DNA from: Candidatus Rokubacteria bacterium 13_1_40CM_69_27
GTDB taxonomy: Bacteria > Methylomirabilota > Methylomirabilia > Rokubacteriales > CSP1-6
Direction: 5' to 3'
DNA: 36,850 nucleotides
NCBI GenBank assembly: GCA_001917535.1
Contig: MNEF01000034.1
Coordinates: 1 to 36,850 of the forward strand
Shown here: one piece after another, positions 24,268 to 33,068 of the stretch
Numbering within the stretch: the first letter of the stretch is position 1
Layout of the letters: every line of letters starts with the position of its first letter
The notes under the pieces: generated by a model
Told to the model about the DNA's origin: nothing
Seen by the model: only the letters and a program-made list of their open reading frames with translations
Databases searched by the model: none
Translations under genes and position numbers: made by a program

Positions 24268-25050
24268 ATGGGTGATATCGAGCGGCTCCCGAAGCCGAAG
24301 GTGGTCGTGGTGATGCCGGCCTACAACGCAGGCCGCACGCTGCGGCTGACGTACGAGGAGCTTCCCAAGGACGCGGTGACCACGGTCATCCTGGTGGACG
24401 ACGGCTCGACCGACTCCACGCTCCAGGTCGCGCGCGAGCTGGGACTCGAGGTCTTCGTCCACAACCGGAACTACGGCTACGGCGCCAACCAGAAGACCTG
24501 CTACACGGAGGCGCTGCGAGCGGGGGCCGACATCGTAGTGATGGTGCACCCGGACTATCAGTACGATCCGGCGCTGGTGCCGAGGCTCATCGAGCCCGTC
24601 GCCGGCGGTCGCGCCGACGTGGTGCTGGGGTCACGGCGCAAGGCGGGCTCGCCGCTGGCGCAGGGGATGCCCTGGTGGAAGTACGCGGCGAACCGCTGCC
24701 TCACCTGGCTCGAAAACCGGGCCTTCGGCCTGAACCTCAGCGAGTACCACACGGGCTATCGCGCCTTCCGGCGCGAAGTGTTGGAAGTCGTCAACTTCGT
24801 GTTGAACTCCGACGGCTTCGTGTTCGATCAGGAGATCGTCGGGCAGATCGTCGCCGCGGGCTTCCGGATCGAGGAGATCGCGGTGCCCACCCGCTACTTC
24901 CCCGAAGCCTCGTCGGCGAGCCTGGCGGCCTCGATCATCTATGGCCTGCGGATCCTGTCCATGCTCTTCTGGTTCACGCTCCACCGCCGCGGCATCCGGC
25001 GCTCGCGGCGCTTCGACAGCCTCCGGGCGCGCTACACGCGCCTGCCCTGA
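24268..25050 (+). CDS. GT2 glycosyltransferase (DPM1/ArnC-like)
   Basis: 260 residues. VVVVMPAYNAGRTLRLTYEE and TVILVDDGSTDSTLQVAREL give the nucleotide-binding start; DIVVMVHPDYQYDPALVPRL gives the metal-binding DxD-like site. GSRRKAGSPLAQGMPWWKYA, YHTGYRAFRREVL and FDQEIVGQIV complete the fold. There are no C-terminal membrane helices, so it acts at the cytoplasmic face. It probably loads a sugar onto undecaprenyl phosphate for the adjacent GT39 enzyme, with UppP recycling the carrier nearby. ATG at 24268; an ATG at 24258 is out of frame. Confidence 0.88.
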   Translation: MGDIERLPKPKVVVVMPAYNAGRTLRLTYEELPKDAVTTVILVDDGSTDSTLQVARELGLEVFVHNRNYGYGANQKTCYTEALRAGADIVVMVHPDYQYDPALVPRLIEPVAGGRADVVLGSRRKAGSPLAQGMPWWKYAANRCLTWLENRAFGLNLSEYHTGYRAFRREVLEVVNFVLNSDGFVFDQEIVGQIVAAGFRIEEIAVPTRYFPEASSASLAASIIYGLRILSMLFWFTLHRRGIRRSRRFDSLRARYTRLP

Positions 25051-25052
25051 CG

Positions 25053-25070
25053 CCCGCCGCCGGCGGCGGG
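25053..25070. terminator. GC hairpin between convergent genes
   Basis: CCCGCCGCC (25053-25061) and GGCGGCGGG (25062-25070) form a perfect palindrome 2 bases after the GT2 stop and 52 bases before the CoA-transferase beta stop. It may act as a two-way transcript end but has no U tract on either side. Confidence 0.4.
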
Positions 25071-25122
25071 GCGGCCCCGCTGGGGCCCGGCCCTCTCCGC
25101 ACCGACGGCGCCCGGGGGCCGA

Positions 25123-25851
25123 TCAACGGGTAAATGCGGTCTCGGCGAACTGCGGGTAGGTCTTGGCGACGGCCTCGCGGACGCGGGTGCGGAGCAGGTG
25201 GAGCTCGCCGGACGTGGGCTCGGGGATGACCTCCACGCTCCCGACGTCGTCGAGCGCGAAGCCCGTGCGGCGCGCCAGCTCTTCCCGCGTCACGCCCGGG
25301 TGGACGGATTCCACCACCAGCGCTTTCCGCTCCCGATCGAAGCGGAAGACGCACAGAGGGGTGACGACCTTCCAGGGGCCGCCCGGCCGCGCGACCTCGG
25401 GCGGGCTCGAGCCCGGGCTCGCCACGTGGTCCACGCGCTCGACGAAGATCCGCGGGGAGTGCTCGGTGCGGAAGACGATGACCCGCCGGGCCAGGTAGTA
25501 GAGCATCGCCGAGCCGGCCCCGCCCGGGAGCCTGACGCGTGGCCGCTCCACATCGCCGACCGCGATCAGATTCAGGTTGCCGTGGCGATCGATCTGGCCC
25601 CCGGAGAGGAAGAAGAGGTCGAACCCGCCCCGCTGCGCGAAGTCGTAGAACTCCTTGGAGCCCTGGCGGAAGGGCCAGTAATCGGGGTGGTTGAGGAGGA
25701 CGACGCGGGCCCGGGGGGCGTGGGTGAAGTGGGCGAGCAGGACGCCGCTGGCCGGCACCGGGGCCAGCGTCCCCACCGCCACCGTCTCGCCGTCGCGCAC
25801 CTCGCGGGCGATGACGGTCGCCATCCGCTCCTGGGGCGTGCAGGGCGTCAC
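25123..25851 (-). CDS. CoA-transferase family I beta subunit (IpdB/GctB-like)
   Basis: 242 residues: ERMATVIAREVRDGETVAVG at the start, FDLFFLSGGQIDRHGNLNLI, VRLPGGAGSAMLYYLARRVI, then FVERVDHVASPG, VVTPLCVFRFDRE and VHPGVTREELARRTGF. These are the usual beta-subunit landmarks of the two-subunit CoA-transferase/ring-hydrolase family that includes glutaconate CoA-transferase and the steroid-degrading IpdAB. The GTG at 25851 overlaps the alpha-subunit stop (GTGA). It is the last gene of the Rieske-NTF2-alpha-beta operon. Confidence 0.9.
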   Translation of the reverse strand: MTPCTPQERMATVIAREVRDGETVAVGTLAPVPASGVLLAHFTHAPRARVVLLNHPDYWPFRQGSKEFYDFAQRGGFDLFFLSGGQIDRHGNLNLIAVGDVERPRVRLPGGAGSAMLYYLARRVIVFRTEHSPRIFVERVDHVASPGSSPPEVARPGGPWKVVTPLCVFRFDRERKALVVESVHPGVTREELARRTGFALDDVGSVEVIPEPTSGELHLLRTRVREAVAKTYPQFAETAFTR

Positions 25852-26690
25852 GTCAGCAGGGCGAGATAGGCGGCATGGTCTTTGGGGCCGTGCACGTAGC
25901 GGGCGAGGTAGTCCCGGAAGGCCTCGTCGTCCCGGGCGGCGACGACGTACTCGCTGAGATGCGCGGCGTCGACGGCATAGAGCCCCCGGACGAACGTGGG
26001 GTGCGCGCCCCGGGGCAGCTCGACGACGGCGGTGACGTGGATGCCTTCGAGAACCACGCCCTCGCCGGCGCGCCCGAGCTCGTCCCGCGTCACGATCCGC
26101 TCCGCCGACGCGATCACCACCCGCGAGGCCTGGGCGAGCAGCGCGTCGTCCTCCATGTGGTCGAGCAGCAGGGTGCCGTCGGGCGTCGCCGCCAGCGCGT
26201 GGATGAGCGCGGCGTCGCACCGGATCGCCGGGACGATCATCACGGGCTGGGCCGGGTCGTACGGGTTCGGGATCACCTTGAACTCCGGCCGGAGACGCTC
26301 GTAGTCCGACCCCACGTGCCCCGGCACGGCCATGAAGGGGACGCCCTGGGCTCCCGCCTGGAGCCCCGCCAGGAGCCCGGGTCAGGTGTGGTCGAGACAG
26401 CGGAGGCGGCCGCCCTCCGCGTAGCGGCGGAAGTTCGGTGCCGGGCCGAACTCGTTGAAGACGATCTGGGCGAACTCCACCGACGCCACCCCGCCGGCGC
26501 CGATCAGGAGGTCGAGGCCGAAGCCGCCGGTGGAAGCGGCCACCAGCTTCAGGTCGCGGGCGCCGCTGCGGATCACCTCGCGGATCAGGGCGGTGGGCGT
26601 GATCATGACCGGGCCGCCGCCGATGCCCAGCCGCATGCCGCTCTGTACGTAGCGCGGCACTTCACCGAGCGTGATCCGCCTGTCCGTCAC
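25848..26690 (-). CDS. CoA-transferase family I alpha subunit with in-frame UGA (putative selenocysteine 103)
   Basis: Codons 1-102 (GTG start) read GEVPRYVQSGMRLGIGGGPV, ALIREVIRSGARDLKLVAAS, LDLLIGAGGVASVEFAQIVF and LRCLDHT. A single TGA follows at 26384-26382, and the same frame then continues without a break: PGLLAGLQAGAQGVPFMAV, GHVGSDYERLRPEF and VIVPAIRCDAALIHA, to YLALLT and a stop at 25848, for 280 residues in all. The UGA falls between DHT and PGLLAGLQ, where I expect a Cys in close relatives (recalled, not checked). A hairpin begins three bases after it. The beta subunit is intact and coupled. Alternatives: nonsense mutation, sequencing error, or a frame made of two genes, which the continuous domain argues against. 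Confidence 0.75.
26348..26378 (-). promoter_or_regulatory. Putative bacterial SECIS hairpin in the CoA-transferase alpha mRNA
   Basis: Reading the mRNA after the UGA, bases +4 to +9 (GGGCUC) pair with +29 to +34 (GAGCCC). CUGG at +10 to +13 pairs with CCAG at +21 to +24, leaving a four-base bulge and the apical loop CGGGGCU (+14 to +20). A G among the first two loop bases and a stem directly after UGA are features of bacterial SECIS elements recognised by SelB. It is coding sequence, so codon constraint could also produce pairing by chance in GC-rich DNA. Confidence 0.5.
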
Positions 26691-26723
26691 GGCAGGTTCA
26701 TTGTGGCACGTCGGGCCGGGCGG

Positions 26724-27131
26724 TCAAGGTTCGGAGGCGGAGGCCCCGAGGACGTGGGAGGCGTGGTGGTGGATCATGCGCCAGCCGTCGGGTCCGTGCT
26801 CGAAGATGTTGGTGGCCAGCACCGACGTCACCGACACGCGACCGCGGATCTGGGAGAGGATGTTCTCCGTGCAGGTGACCCAGGCCAGGTCGGCGCTGGC
26901 GGCCACCTGCACGTCGCTGATCGTGAAGCGGATCTCGCCGGTGCTGCTGAAGATCGCCTCCCAGGAGGCGCGGACCGCGTCCCAGCCCACCAGCAGCGGC
27001 CAGCCGGGGTGGACGCACTTGACGTGGTCGCCGGGGGCCCACACCTTGTCCATCTCGGCCACATCGAGCGCCTCGAACGCCCGGTAGAAGCGCGCGTTGG
27101 CCTCCTCGATCTCGACGGGCCCGCCGCTCAT
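26724..27131 (-). CDS. NTF2/SnoaL-like protein (DUF4440 type)
   Basis: 135 residues with the cone fold pattern of SnoaL-like proteins: EIEEANARFYRAFEALDVAE, MDKVWAPGDHVKCVHPGWPL, VGWDAVRASWEAIF, then VAASADLAWVTCTENI and WRMIHHHASHV. Family members are small-molecule isomerases, hydrolases or accessory proteins; the substrate is unknown. The ATG overlaps the Rieske stop by four bases, and the CoA-transferase alpha gene begins 33 bases downstream. Confidence 0.85.
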   Translation of the reverse strand: MSGGPVEIEEANARFYRAFEALDVAEMDKVWAPGDHVKCVHPGWPLLVGWDAVRASWEAIFSSTGEIRFTISDVQVAASADLAWVTCTENILSQIRGRVSVTSVLATNIFEHGPDGWRMIHHHASHVLGASASEP

Positions 27132-27478
27132 TCCCGCGGGCAGGAGACGACGATCGCATCACCCTCGCGGCGCAGCGGCAGGCGGATGAGCGCGTCGCCC
27201 AGGCAGGGGCCGGCCGTGCACCGGCCGCTGTCGGGCTCGTAGACCGCGCCGTGGGTCGCGCAGATGAGCCACTGCCCGTCCTCGGTGAAGAACTCGTTGG
27301 GCCAGAGGTCGAGCGGCGTGCCCACGTGGGCGCAGCGGTTGACGTAGGCGTGGTAACCGCCAGCGTGGTTGACGACGAAGCCCTCCACCGTCCGCCCGCC
27401 GCAGCGGAGACGGAACTTGGCGCTCCGGCCCGCTGGCAGGTCGGCGACCGAGCAGCGCCACTCGGGCGGGGCGATCAT
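27128..27478 (-). CDS. Rieske [2Fe-2S] ferredoxin
   Basis: 116 residues. The cluster motif C-x-H (NRCAHVGTPLDL) and C-x2-H (LICATHGAVYEP), about 20 residues apart, binds the iron-sulfur centre; the second part ends in GPCLGDALIRLPLR. No oxygenase domain follows, so it is a stand-alone electron carrier, perhaps for a ring-hydroxylating or other oxygenase encoded elsewhere. It leads the operon. The upstream gap to the divergent ABC gene is only 25 bases, and a TAACAT box (27491-27486) ends 7 bases before the ATG, suggesting a leaderless transcript. Confidence 0.9.
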   Translation of the reverse strand: MIAPPEWRCSVADLPAGRSAKFRLRCGGRTVEGFVVNHAGGYHAYVNRCAHVGTPLDLWPNEFFTEDGQWLICATHGAVYEPDSGRCTAGPCLGDALIRLPLRREGDAIVVSCPRE

Positions 27479-27503
27479 GCGCCGCATGTTACCATTCATA
27501 CTC

Positions 27504-28419
<916 letters not shown>

Positions 28420-28439
<20 letters not shown>

Positions 28440-29217
28440 GCTGGTGGCCGTCTGGGCCTTCGCGTTGCGCAATCTCCAGATGGCGTCCCGCAACGTCTTT
28501 CTGCTCTTCGAACTGCTCTTCTGGCCGGTGGTCAACGTGATGTCGATCGGCCTCCTCACCCGGTTCCTCGGGCTCTCCGGCCCGGAGATCTCCTTCGTCC
28601 TCACCGGGACGATCGCGTTCAACACGCTGCAGGTCTGCCAGCTCGACGTCGCCTACGCCCTCCTCTACGACGCCTGGAGCAAGTCGATGAAGCACCAGTT
28701 CGTGGCGCCGATCGGCGTGCGGCACCTCACCGTCGGCGCCTGGATCGTCGGCATGGTGCGCGGGGTGTTCGTCTTCCTCCTGCAGGCCCTACTGGCCCGG
28801 TGGGCCTTCGGCTTCGACCCGCTCGGCGCCGGACCGTTGCCGCTGGCGGCGTTCCTGGCCGGGTGCTTTCTGACCGCGTGGGTCATCGGGGTCCTCGTCT
28901 GCGCGCTGGTCATGCTGGTCGGCCTGCGGGCGGAGACCGCGGCCTGGGCCAGCATCAATCTCGTCCTGCTGCTGGCGGGGATCTACTATCCCATCTCCGT
29001 TTTGCCGGGCCCCGTGGCCGGCGTGGCGGCGGCGATCCCCCTGACCTACTTCCTGGATGCGTACCGGGCGCACTACGGGTTCGTCCCGGAGTTCCGCGCC
29101 CCGCTGGCGGTGGGCTTCCTGCTCGCCGCCGGCTATATTCTGGTGTCCCACTGGGCGCTGGTGGCGGCGGTCCGTCGCGCGCGGCGCTCGGGGCTCCTGC
29201 TCAAACTGTCGGAGTGA
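28420..29217 (+). CDS. ABC-2 type permease
   Basis: 265 residues, six membrane segments: FLLFELLFWPVVNVMSIGLL, ISFVLTGTIAFNTLQVC, GMVRGVFVFLLQALLARWAF, AAFLAGCFLTAWVIGVLVCA, INLVLLLAGIYYPISVLPGP and the final LAVGFLLAAGYILV. It forms an exporter with the preceding ATPase; the cargo is unknown. The start is TTG at 28420, overlapping the ATPase by 20 bases; a GTG at 28444 is an alternative. It converges on the split transketolase with only 31 bases between stops. Confidence 0.88.
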
Positions 29218-29248
29218 TCACGGCTGAGCCAAGCCCGGCGCCCCGGCC

Positions 29249-30175
29249 TCAGCGGTTGAGGAACTTCCTCACGCTGGCGGCGATGCCGGCCGGATCGAGG
29301 CCGTGCTTGGCGTAGAGCCCCTTGGAATCGCCGGACTCGCCGAAGCCCTGCACCCCCAGCCGCTTCAACGGCGTGGGCATGACCTCGCCGAGCAGTTCGG
29401 CGACGGCGCCGCCCAGACCGCCCGCCAGTGCGTGGTCCTCGACGGTGACGACGTGGCCCGTGCGGCCCGCCGACCGCAAGAGCAGGTCCTCGTCGAGCGG
29501 CTTGATCGACGCCGCGTTGACGACCTCCGCGGAGATGCTCTCGGCGGCGAGCAGCCGGGCGGCCTCGAGGCAGTTCCCGATCGGCCCGCCCGAGCCGATG
29601 AGGGTGACGTCGCGGCCCCCTCTCAGCACCAGCCACTGGCCGAGCCGAAAGCGATAGTCGGGCGGACAGACCGGCTCCATGGTCTGGCGGGTGAGTCGCA
29701 GGTAGACAGGGCCCTCGTGCTCGACCGCGTAGGCCACGGCCTGCTTCGTCTCCAGCTCGTCCGCGGGCTGGACGATCGCGATGTTCGGCAGGGACCGGAT
29801 GCAGGCGACGTCCTCGAGCCCCATCTGGCTGTAACCGTCCTCGCCGATGGCGATCCCGGCGTGGGTGCCGACGAGCTTCACGTTGGCGTTGGTGTAGGCG
29901 ACGGAGATCCGGATCGTCTCGAACCGGCCCACCAGGAAGCAGGCGAACGAGCACACGAACGGGATCTTCCCGGCCAGCGCCAGGCCGGCCCCGGTGCCGA
30001 TCATGTTCTGCTCGGCGATGCCCAGGTTGAAGGCGCGGTCGGGATGCTTCTTGGCGAAGGCCACCGTCATCGTGGACTTCGAGAGATCGGCGTCGAGGGT
30101 GACGATCCGCTCGTCGCGCGCCCCCAGCTCGAGGAGCGCCTCGCCGAATGCGGCGCGGGTGGCTTTCCCAGGCAT
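29249..30175 (-). CDS. Transketolase, C-terminal subunit (Pyr and C domains)
   Basis: 308 residues holding the pyrimidine-binding and C-terminal domains of transketolase: RAAFGEALLELGARDERIVT, LDADLSKSTMTVAFAKKHP, FNLGIAEQNMIGTGAGLALA (with the cofactor-activating Glu), SFACFLVGRFETIRISVAY, GEDGYSQMGLED and YLRLTRQTMEPV. The split form is common in archaea and some bacteria. The ATG at 30175 has AAGGAG 9 bases upstream, the clearest ribosome site in this operon. The TPP-binding half is encoded just upstream. Confidence 0.93.
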   Translation of the reverse strand: MPGKATRAAFGEALLELGARDERIVTLDADLSKSTMTVAFAKKHPDRAFNLGIAEQNMIGTGAGLALAGKIPFVCSFACFLVGRFETIRISVAYTNANVKLVGTHAGIAIGEDGYSQMGLEDVACIRSLPNIAIVQPADELETKQAVAYAVEHEGPVYLRLTRQTMEPVCPPDYRFRLGQWLVLRGGRDVTLIGSGGPIGNCLEAARLLAAESISAEVVNAASIKPLDEDLLLRSAGRTGHVVTVEDHALAGGLGGAVAELLGEVMPTPLKRLGVQGFGESGDSKGLYAKHGLDPAGIAASVRKFLNR

Positions 30176-30186
30176 CCAGGTCTCCT

Positions 30187-31104
30187 TTACTTTCTCTCGA
30201 GCGCGCGCAGCTCGCCCACGAGCGCGCGGGTGGTGGAATCCTTGGCCAGATACTCTTCCCAGGCGGCTTCGCTGACGCCCAGGATCTCGCGGACCGCCGC
30301 GATCGCCTCGGCCGGCTTGGGCGCCTTGCCGTGCCACTCGGGCTGGTTCTCCATGAACGACACGCCCTTGCCCTTCACGGTATGGGCCACGATGAAGAAG
30401 GGCTTGCCGCGGGTGGCCTCCGCCTGATCGAGGGCCTTGTCGATCTGATCGATCTTGTGGCCGTCGATCTCGACCACCGGCCAGCCGAACGCCTGCCACT
30501 TGGCCAGCACGGGCTCGAGGTCGCGGATCTTGGCGACGAAGTCGTCCAGCTGGATCTTGTTGTAGTCCAGGATCACGGTGAGATTGTCGAGGGGATGCTG
30601 GGGCTGGCCCAGCTGGGGGCCGGACATCGCTGCCTCCCACACCTGGCCCTCCTGGATCTCGCCGTCGCCGAGGATGCAGTACACGCGCGCCGGCCAGCCG
30701 GCCATCTTGAGGCCCAGCGCGATCCCCAGCGAGATCGACAGCCCCTGGCCCAGCGAGCCCGTGGCGGCCTCGATGCCGGGCAGCGTCGTCCGATCGGGGT
30801 GCCCCTGCAGCGGGCTGCCGAGCTTGCGGAGCGTGATCAGCTGGTCTTCCGGGAAGTACCCCGCGCGGGCCATGGCGGCGTAGAGGGCGGGGACCGCGTG
30901 ACCCTTGGACAGGATCAGCCGGTCCCGCTCGGGCCAGTCGGGTCGCTTGGGATCGTGCCGCATGCGGCCGAACATGAGCGTCACCACGAGGTCGATGACG
31001 GAGAGCGAGCCGCCCGGATGCCCCGAGCCCGCGTGGGCGAGCATCCGGATGATCTGCACGCGGCATTCGCGGGCGATCGCGTCGAGACGAACCACGTCTG
31101 CCAT
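30187..31104 (-). CDS. Transketolase, N-terminal subunit (TPP-binding domain)
   Basis: 305 residues: AHAGSGHPGGSLSVIDLVVT, LILSKGHAVPALYAAMARAG, LQGHPDRTTLPGIEAATGSL, then the TPP motif LGDGEIQEGQVWEAAM ending in LDYN, and VEIDGHKIDQI. Together with the next gene it forms one functional transketolase transferring two-carbon units in the pentose phosphate pathway. The ATG overlaps the tldE2 stop by one base (ATGA arrangement); the gene is therefore part of the moeA-tldD2-rhodanese-tldE2 transcript, an unusual neighbour set. Confidence 0.93.
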   Translation of the reverse strand: MADVVRLDAIARECRVQIIRMLAHAGSGHPGGSLSVIDLVVTLMFGRMRHDPKRPDWPERDRLILSKGHAVPALYAAMARAGYFPEDQLITLRKLGSPLQGHPDRTTLPGIEAATGSLGQGLSISLGIALGLKMAGWPARVYCILGDGEIQEGQVWEAAMSGPQLGQPQHPLDNLTVILDYNKIQLDDFVAKIRDLEPVLAKWQAFGWPVVEIDGHKIDQIDKALDQAEATRGKPFFIVAHTVKGKGVSFMENQPEWHGKAPKPAEAIAAVREILGVSEAAWEEYLAKDSTTRALVGELRALERK

Positions 31105-32663
31105 CAGGAAAGCCCCTCCATGAAGCCGGCGATCTCTTCGACCCGGACGCCGGCGACGGCGATCTCGGGGGCGTAGACGACCTCGTCGGCCGCCCACACG
31201 ATGGTGCCCTTCACGTCCTTGGTGATGCCGACCACGTTGCCGAGGAGCCGCAGGATGTTGTCGTTGATCCGCACCGTGTTGGGCCGGAGCGGCGCCGCCA
31301 AGCGGCCATCGCGGATGATATACGAGTCGCCGACGACCGTGCAGGTGAAATCGCCCGCCCGGAGCCCGTTGATGGGATACGTGTACCAGATGCGACCGAT
31401 GTACAGGCCGTCCCTCACCGTCCGGACCAGCACGTCCAGGGACACCGGCGAGCTCCCCTCCACCAGCACGTTCGAGGCGGCGATCCCCGGTTGAGTGTAA
31501 AACTGCCGGCCGCCGCCGGCCTCGAAGCGGAAGCCGTTGCGCGGCGCCAGTGCGGCCTCCGCGGCCTTTCCGGTCGCACCGAGCTTGCCAGCGAGCGCGG
31601 GGTCGCGGAGCAGCCGTTGTGTTTCGTACCAGTTGCTGAGGCACCCGACGAGGATCCCGTCCTTGATGAGATCGGTACGCCCGGTGGACAGGCCCTCGCA
31701 GGTGATGCCCTTGGAGCCCATGAGCCCGGGCATGGCGCCGTGATCGTAGATAGTGAGGAGCGGGGACGCCACCCGTCGGCCGAGCTTGCCGAGGAAGGGT
31801 GTGCTCGACGCGTAGAAGGCGCTGGCCGTGCACGCCGGCACGATGAGGTTGTTGAGCAGGTCGGCGACGGGCTGCCTGCCGAAGATGACCGTGTACTCGC
31901 CGGACGGCACCCGCCGGCCGCCGATGGCCTCGATGGCGTGCTGGGCGGCGTCGGCGCCGGACTCATCGGTGAAGTCGTCCAGGCGCACGCCGGTGGACCA
32001 GCCCGAGCCCTTGGCATCGCGGGCCTCCACCATCGCGGTCACGAACGCAGTGATCAGCGCCGATTCGTCCGTCTGCATCTGGGGCAGGTGGGTGGAGGCG
32101 ATGGCGATGCGCTCCTGCAGAATGGTGACGTCGCCGCCGAGGATGAGGCCGAGGGCCCGGAGCCCCTCGTCGCTTCCCGCGAGCTCGGCCAGGCGGGAGG
32201 AGGCCAGAAAGGTCCGGAGCCCGCCGCCGATCACCTTCCAGCCGGCCTCGACCAGGCTCGCGTCGTCGAGGGCCATGAGCTTGGCGTCGTGATAATCGAA
32301 GAGCCCGCGCGGCTCGCGGCTCGGGCGCGGCAGCGAGACGAACTCGGGATCGAAGACCGCCGCGGCCCGCGCCTTGGCCAGCGCCCGCTCGGCGCCGCGC
32401 GGTGTGAGGTCGCTGGGCTCGCTGCCGAAGCCGAGGCGGGGGCCCTCCGCCCCGTCGAACACGGCCTGGATGCCGATGCCGTGGGCCTGAGCGGACTTCG
32501 GCTCCTCCACGCCGTTGGAGGCGATGTGCGAGGTGTAGCAGAGCCGGGTGAGCAGGCTCGTGTTGGCGGCGACGAAGACTTCCACCTCGCGCACGCCGGG
32601 CTGGGCCCGCGCATACTCCAGCGCCGCTCGCGCCGCCTTCGCGAGATCGGCGGCCGCGATCAC
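31104..32663 (-). CDS. Second TldE/PmbA-type subunit (divergent)
   Basis: 519 residues, longer than the canonical TldE at 12199-13545. Family stretches: AQAHGIGIQAVFDG, STGVRLDDFTDESGADAAQH, PSGEYTVIFGRQPVADLLNN, GRRVASPLLTIYDHGAMPGL, EGLSTGRTDLIKDGILVGCL, FTCTVVGDSYIIRDGRLAAP. No HExxxH motif, as expected of the partner subunit. The GTG start overlaps the rhodanese stop (GTGA). It pairs with tldD2 at 33069-34634, separated from it only by the rhodanese gene. Confidence 0.85.
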   Translation of the reverse strand: MIAAADLAKAARAALEYARAQPGVREVEVFVAANTSLLTRLCYTSHIASNGVEEPKSAQAHGIGIQAVFDGAEGPRLGFGSEPSDLTPRGAERALAKARAAAVFDPEFVSLPRPSREPRGLFDYHDAKLMALDDASLVEAGWKVIGGGLRTFLASSRLAELAGSDEGLRALGLILGGDVTILQERIAIASTHLPQMQTDESALITAFVTAMVEARDAKGSGWSTGVRLDDFTDESGADAAQHAIEAIGGRRVPSGEYTVIFGRQPVADLLNNLIVPACTASAFYASSTPFLGKLGRRVASPLLTIYDHGAMPGLMGSKGITCEGLSTGRTDLIKDGILVGCLSNWYETQRLLRDPALAGKLGATGKAAEAALAPRNGFRFEAGGGRQFYTQPGIAASNVLVEGSSPVSLDVLVRTVRDGLYIGRIWYTYPINGLRAGDFTCTVVGDSYIIRDGRLAAPLRPNTVRINDNILRLLGNVVGITKDVKGTIVWAADEVVYAPEIAVAGVRVEEIAGFMEGLS

Positions 32664-33064
32664 CGGCGGGCGCCCTCCAGCGGGTAGCCTTTCTCGACCC
32701 AGCCGGGCAGGCCCTCGTCGAGCGCGCGGTGGTTGCGCCACCCGTGCTCGTACAGGATGTTGCTGGCCCCCCGGGACAGCGCGTGCGGGCACGCTCAGTA
32801 GAAGACGACCAGGCCCGTCCGGGGGATCTCGCCGATCCTGTCGGCGATGCTGCGGAGCGGAATCGAGCGCGCTCCCTTGATGTGCAGCTCGTCGAACTCG
32901 CCGCGCGTACGCACGTCGATCACGTCCGCCGGCACGCCGCGGTCGAGCGCCCCCTTCAGCTCGTCCACCGTGACGAAGGCGACCGGATACTCGGGCAGCG
33001 CCGCCGGCGCCGCGGCCACCAGGAGCAGCGCCGCCTCCAGCAGGGGGATCAGCGCCCGGCCCAC
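32660..33064 (-). CDS. Exported rhodanese with UGA at the catalytic cysteine (putative selenoprotein)
   Basis: 134 residues if the TGA at 32797-32795 (codon 90) is read as selenocysteine. Before it: a hydrophobic N-terminus (LIPLLEAALLLVAAAPAALP, signal peptide), FVTVDELKGAL, VIDVRTRGEFDELHIKGARS and IPRTGLVVFY. After it, same frame: ACPHALSRGASNILYEHGW, then LDEGLPGWVEKGYPLEGARR. In rhodaneses the residue after VVFY is the catalytic Cys that carries the persulfide, so UGA is exactly at the active site. A SECIS-like hairpin follows. The GTG start is four bases after the tldD2 stop, and the true stop overlaps tldE2. Without recoding the protein would end just before its active site. Confidence 0.85.
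32762..32780 (-). promoter_or_regulatory. Putative bacterial SECIS hairpin in the rhodanese mRNA
   Basis: Counting from the base after UGA, +15 to +22 (GCUGUCCC) pairs with +26 to +33 (GGGCCAGC), seven pairs with one U-C mismatch, closing a GGG loop at +23 to +25. A short stem at this distance with G in the apical loop fits the bacterial SECIS model. A second, UGA-adjacent hairpin (GCGUGC/GCACGC, +1 to +14) competes or stacks below it. Confidence 0.6.
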
Positions 33065-33068
33065 GGCC

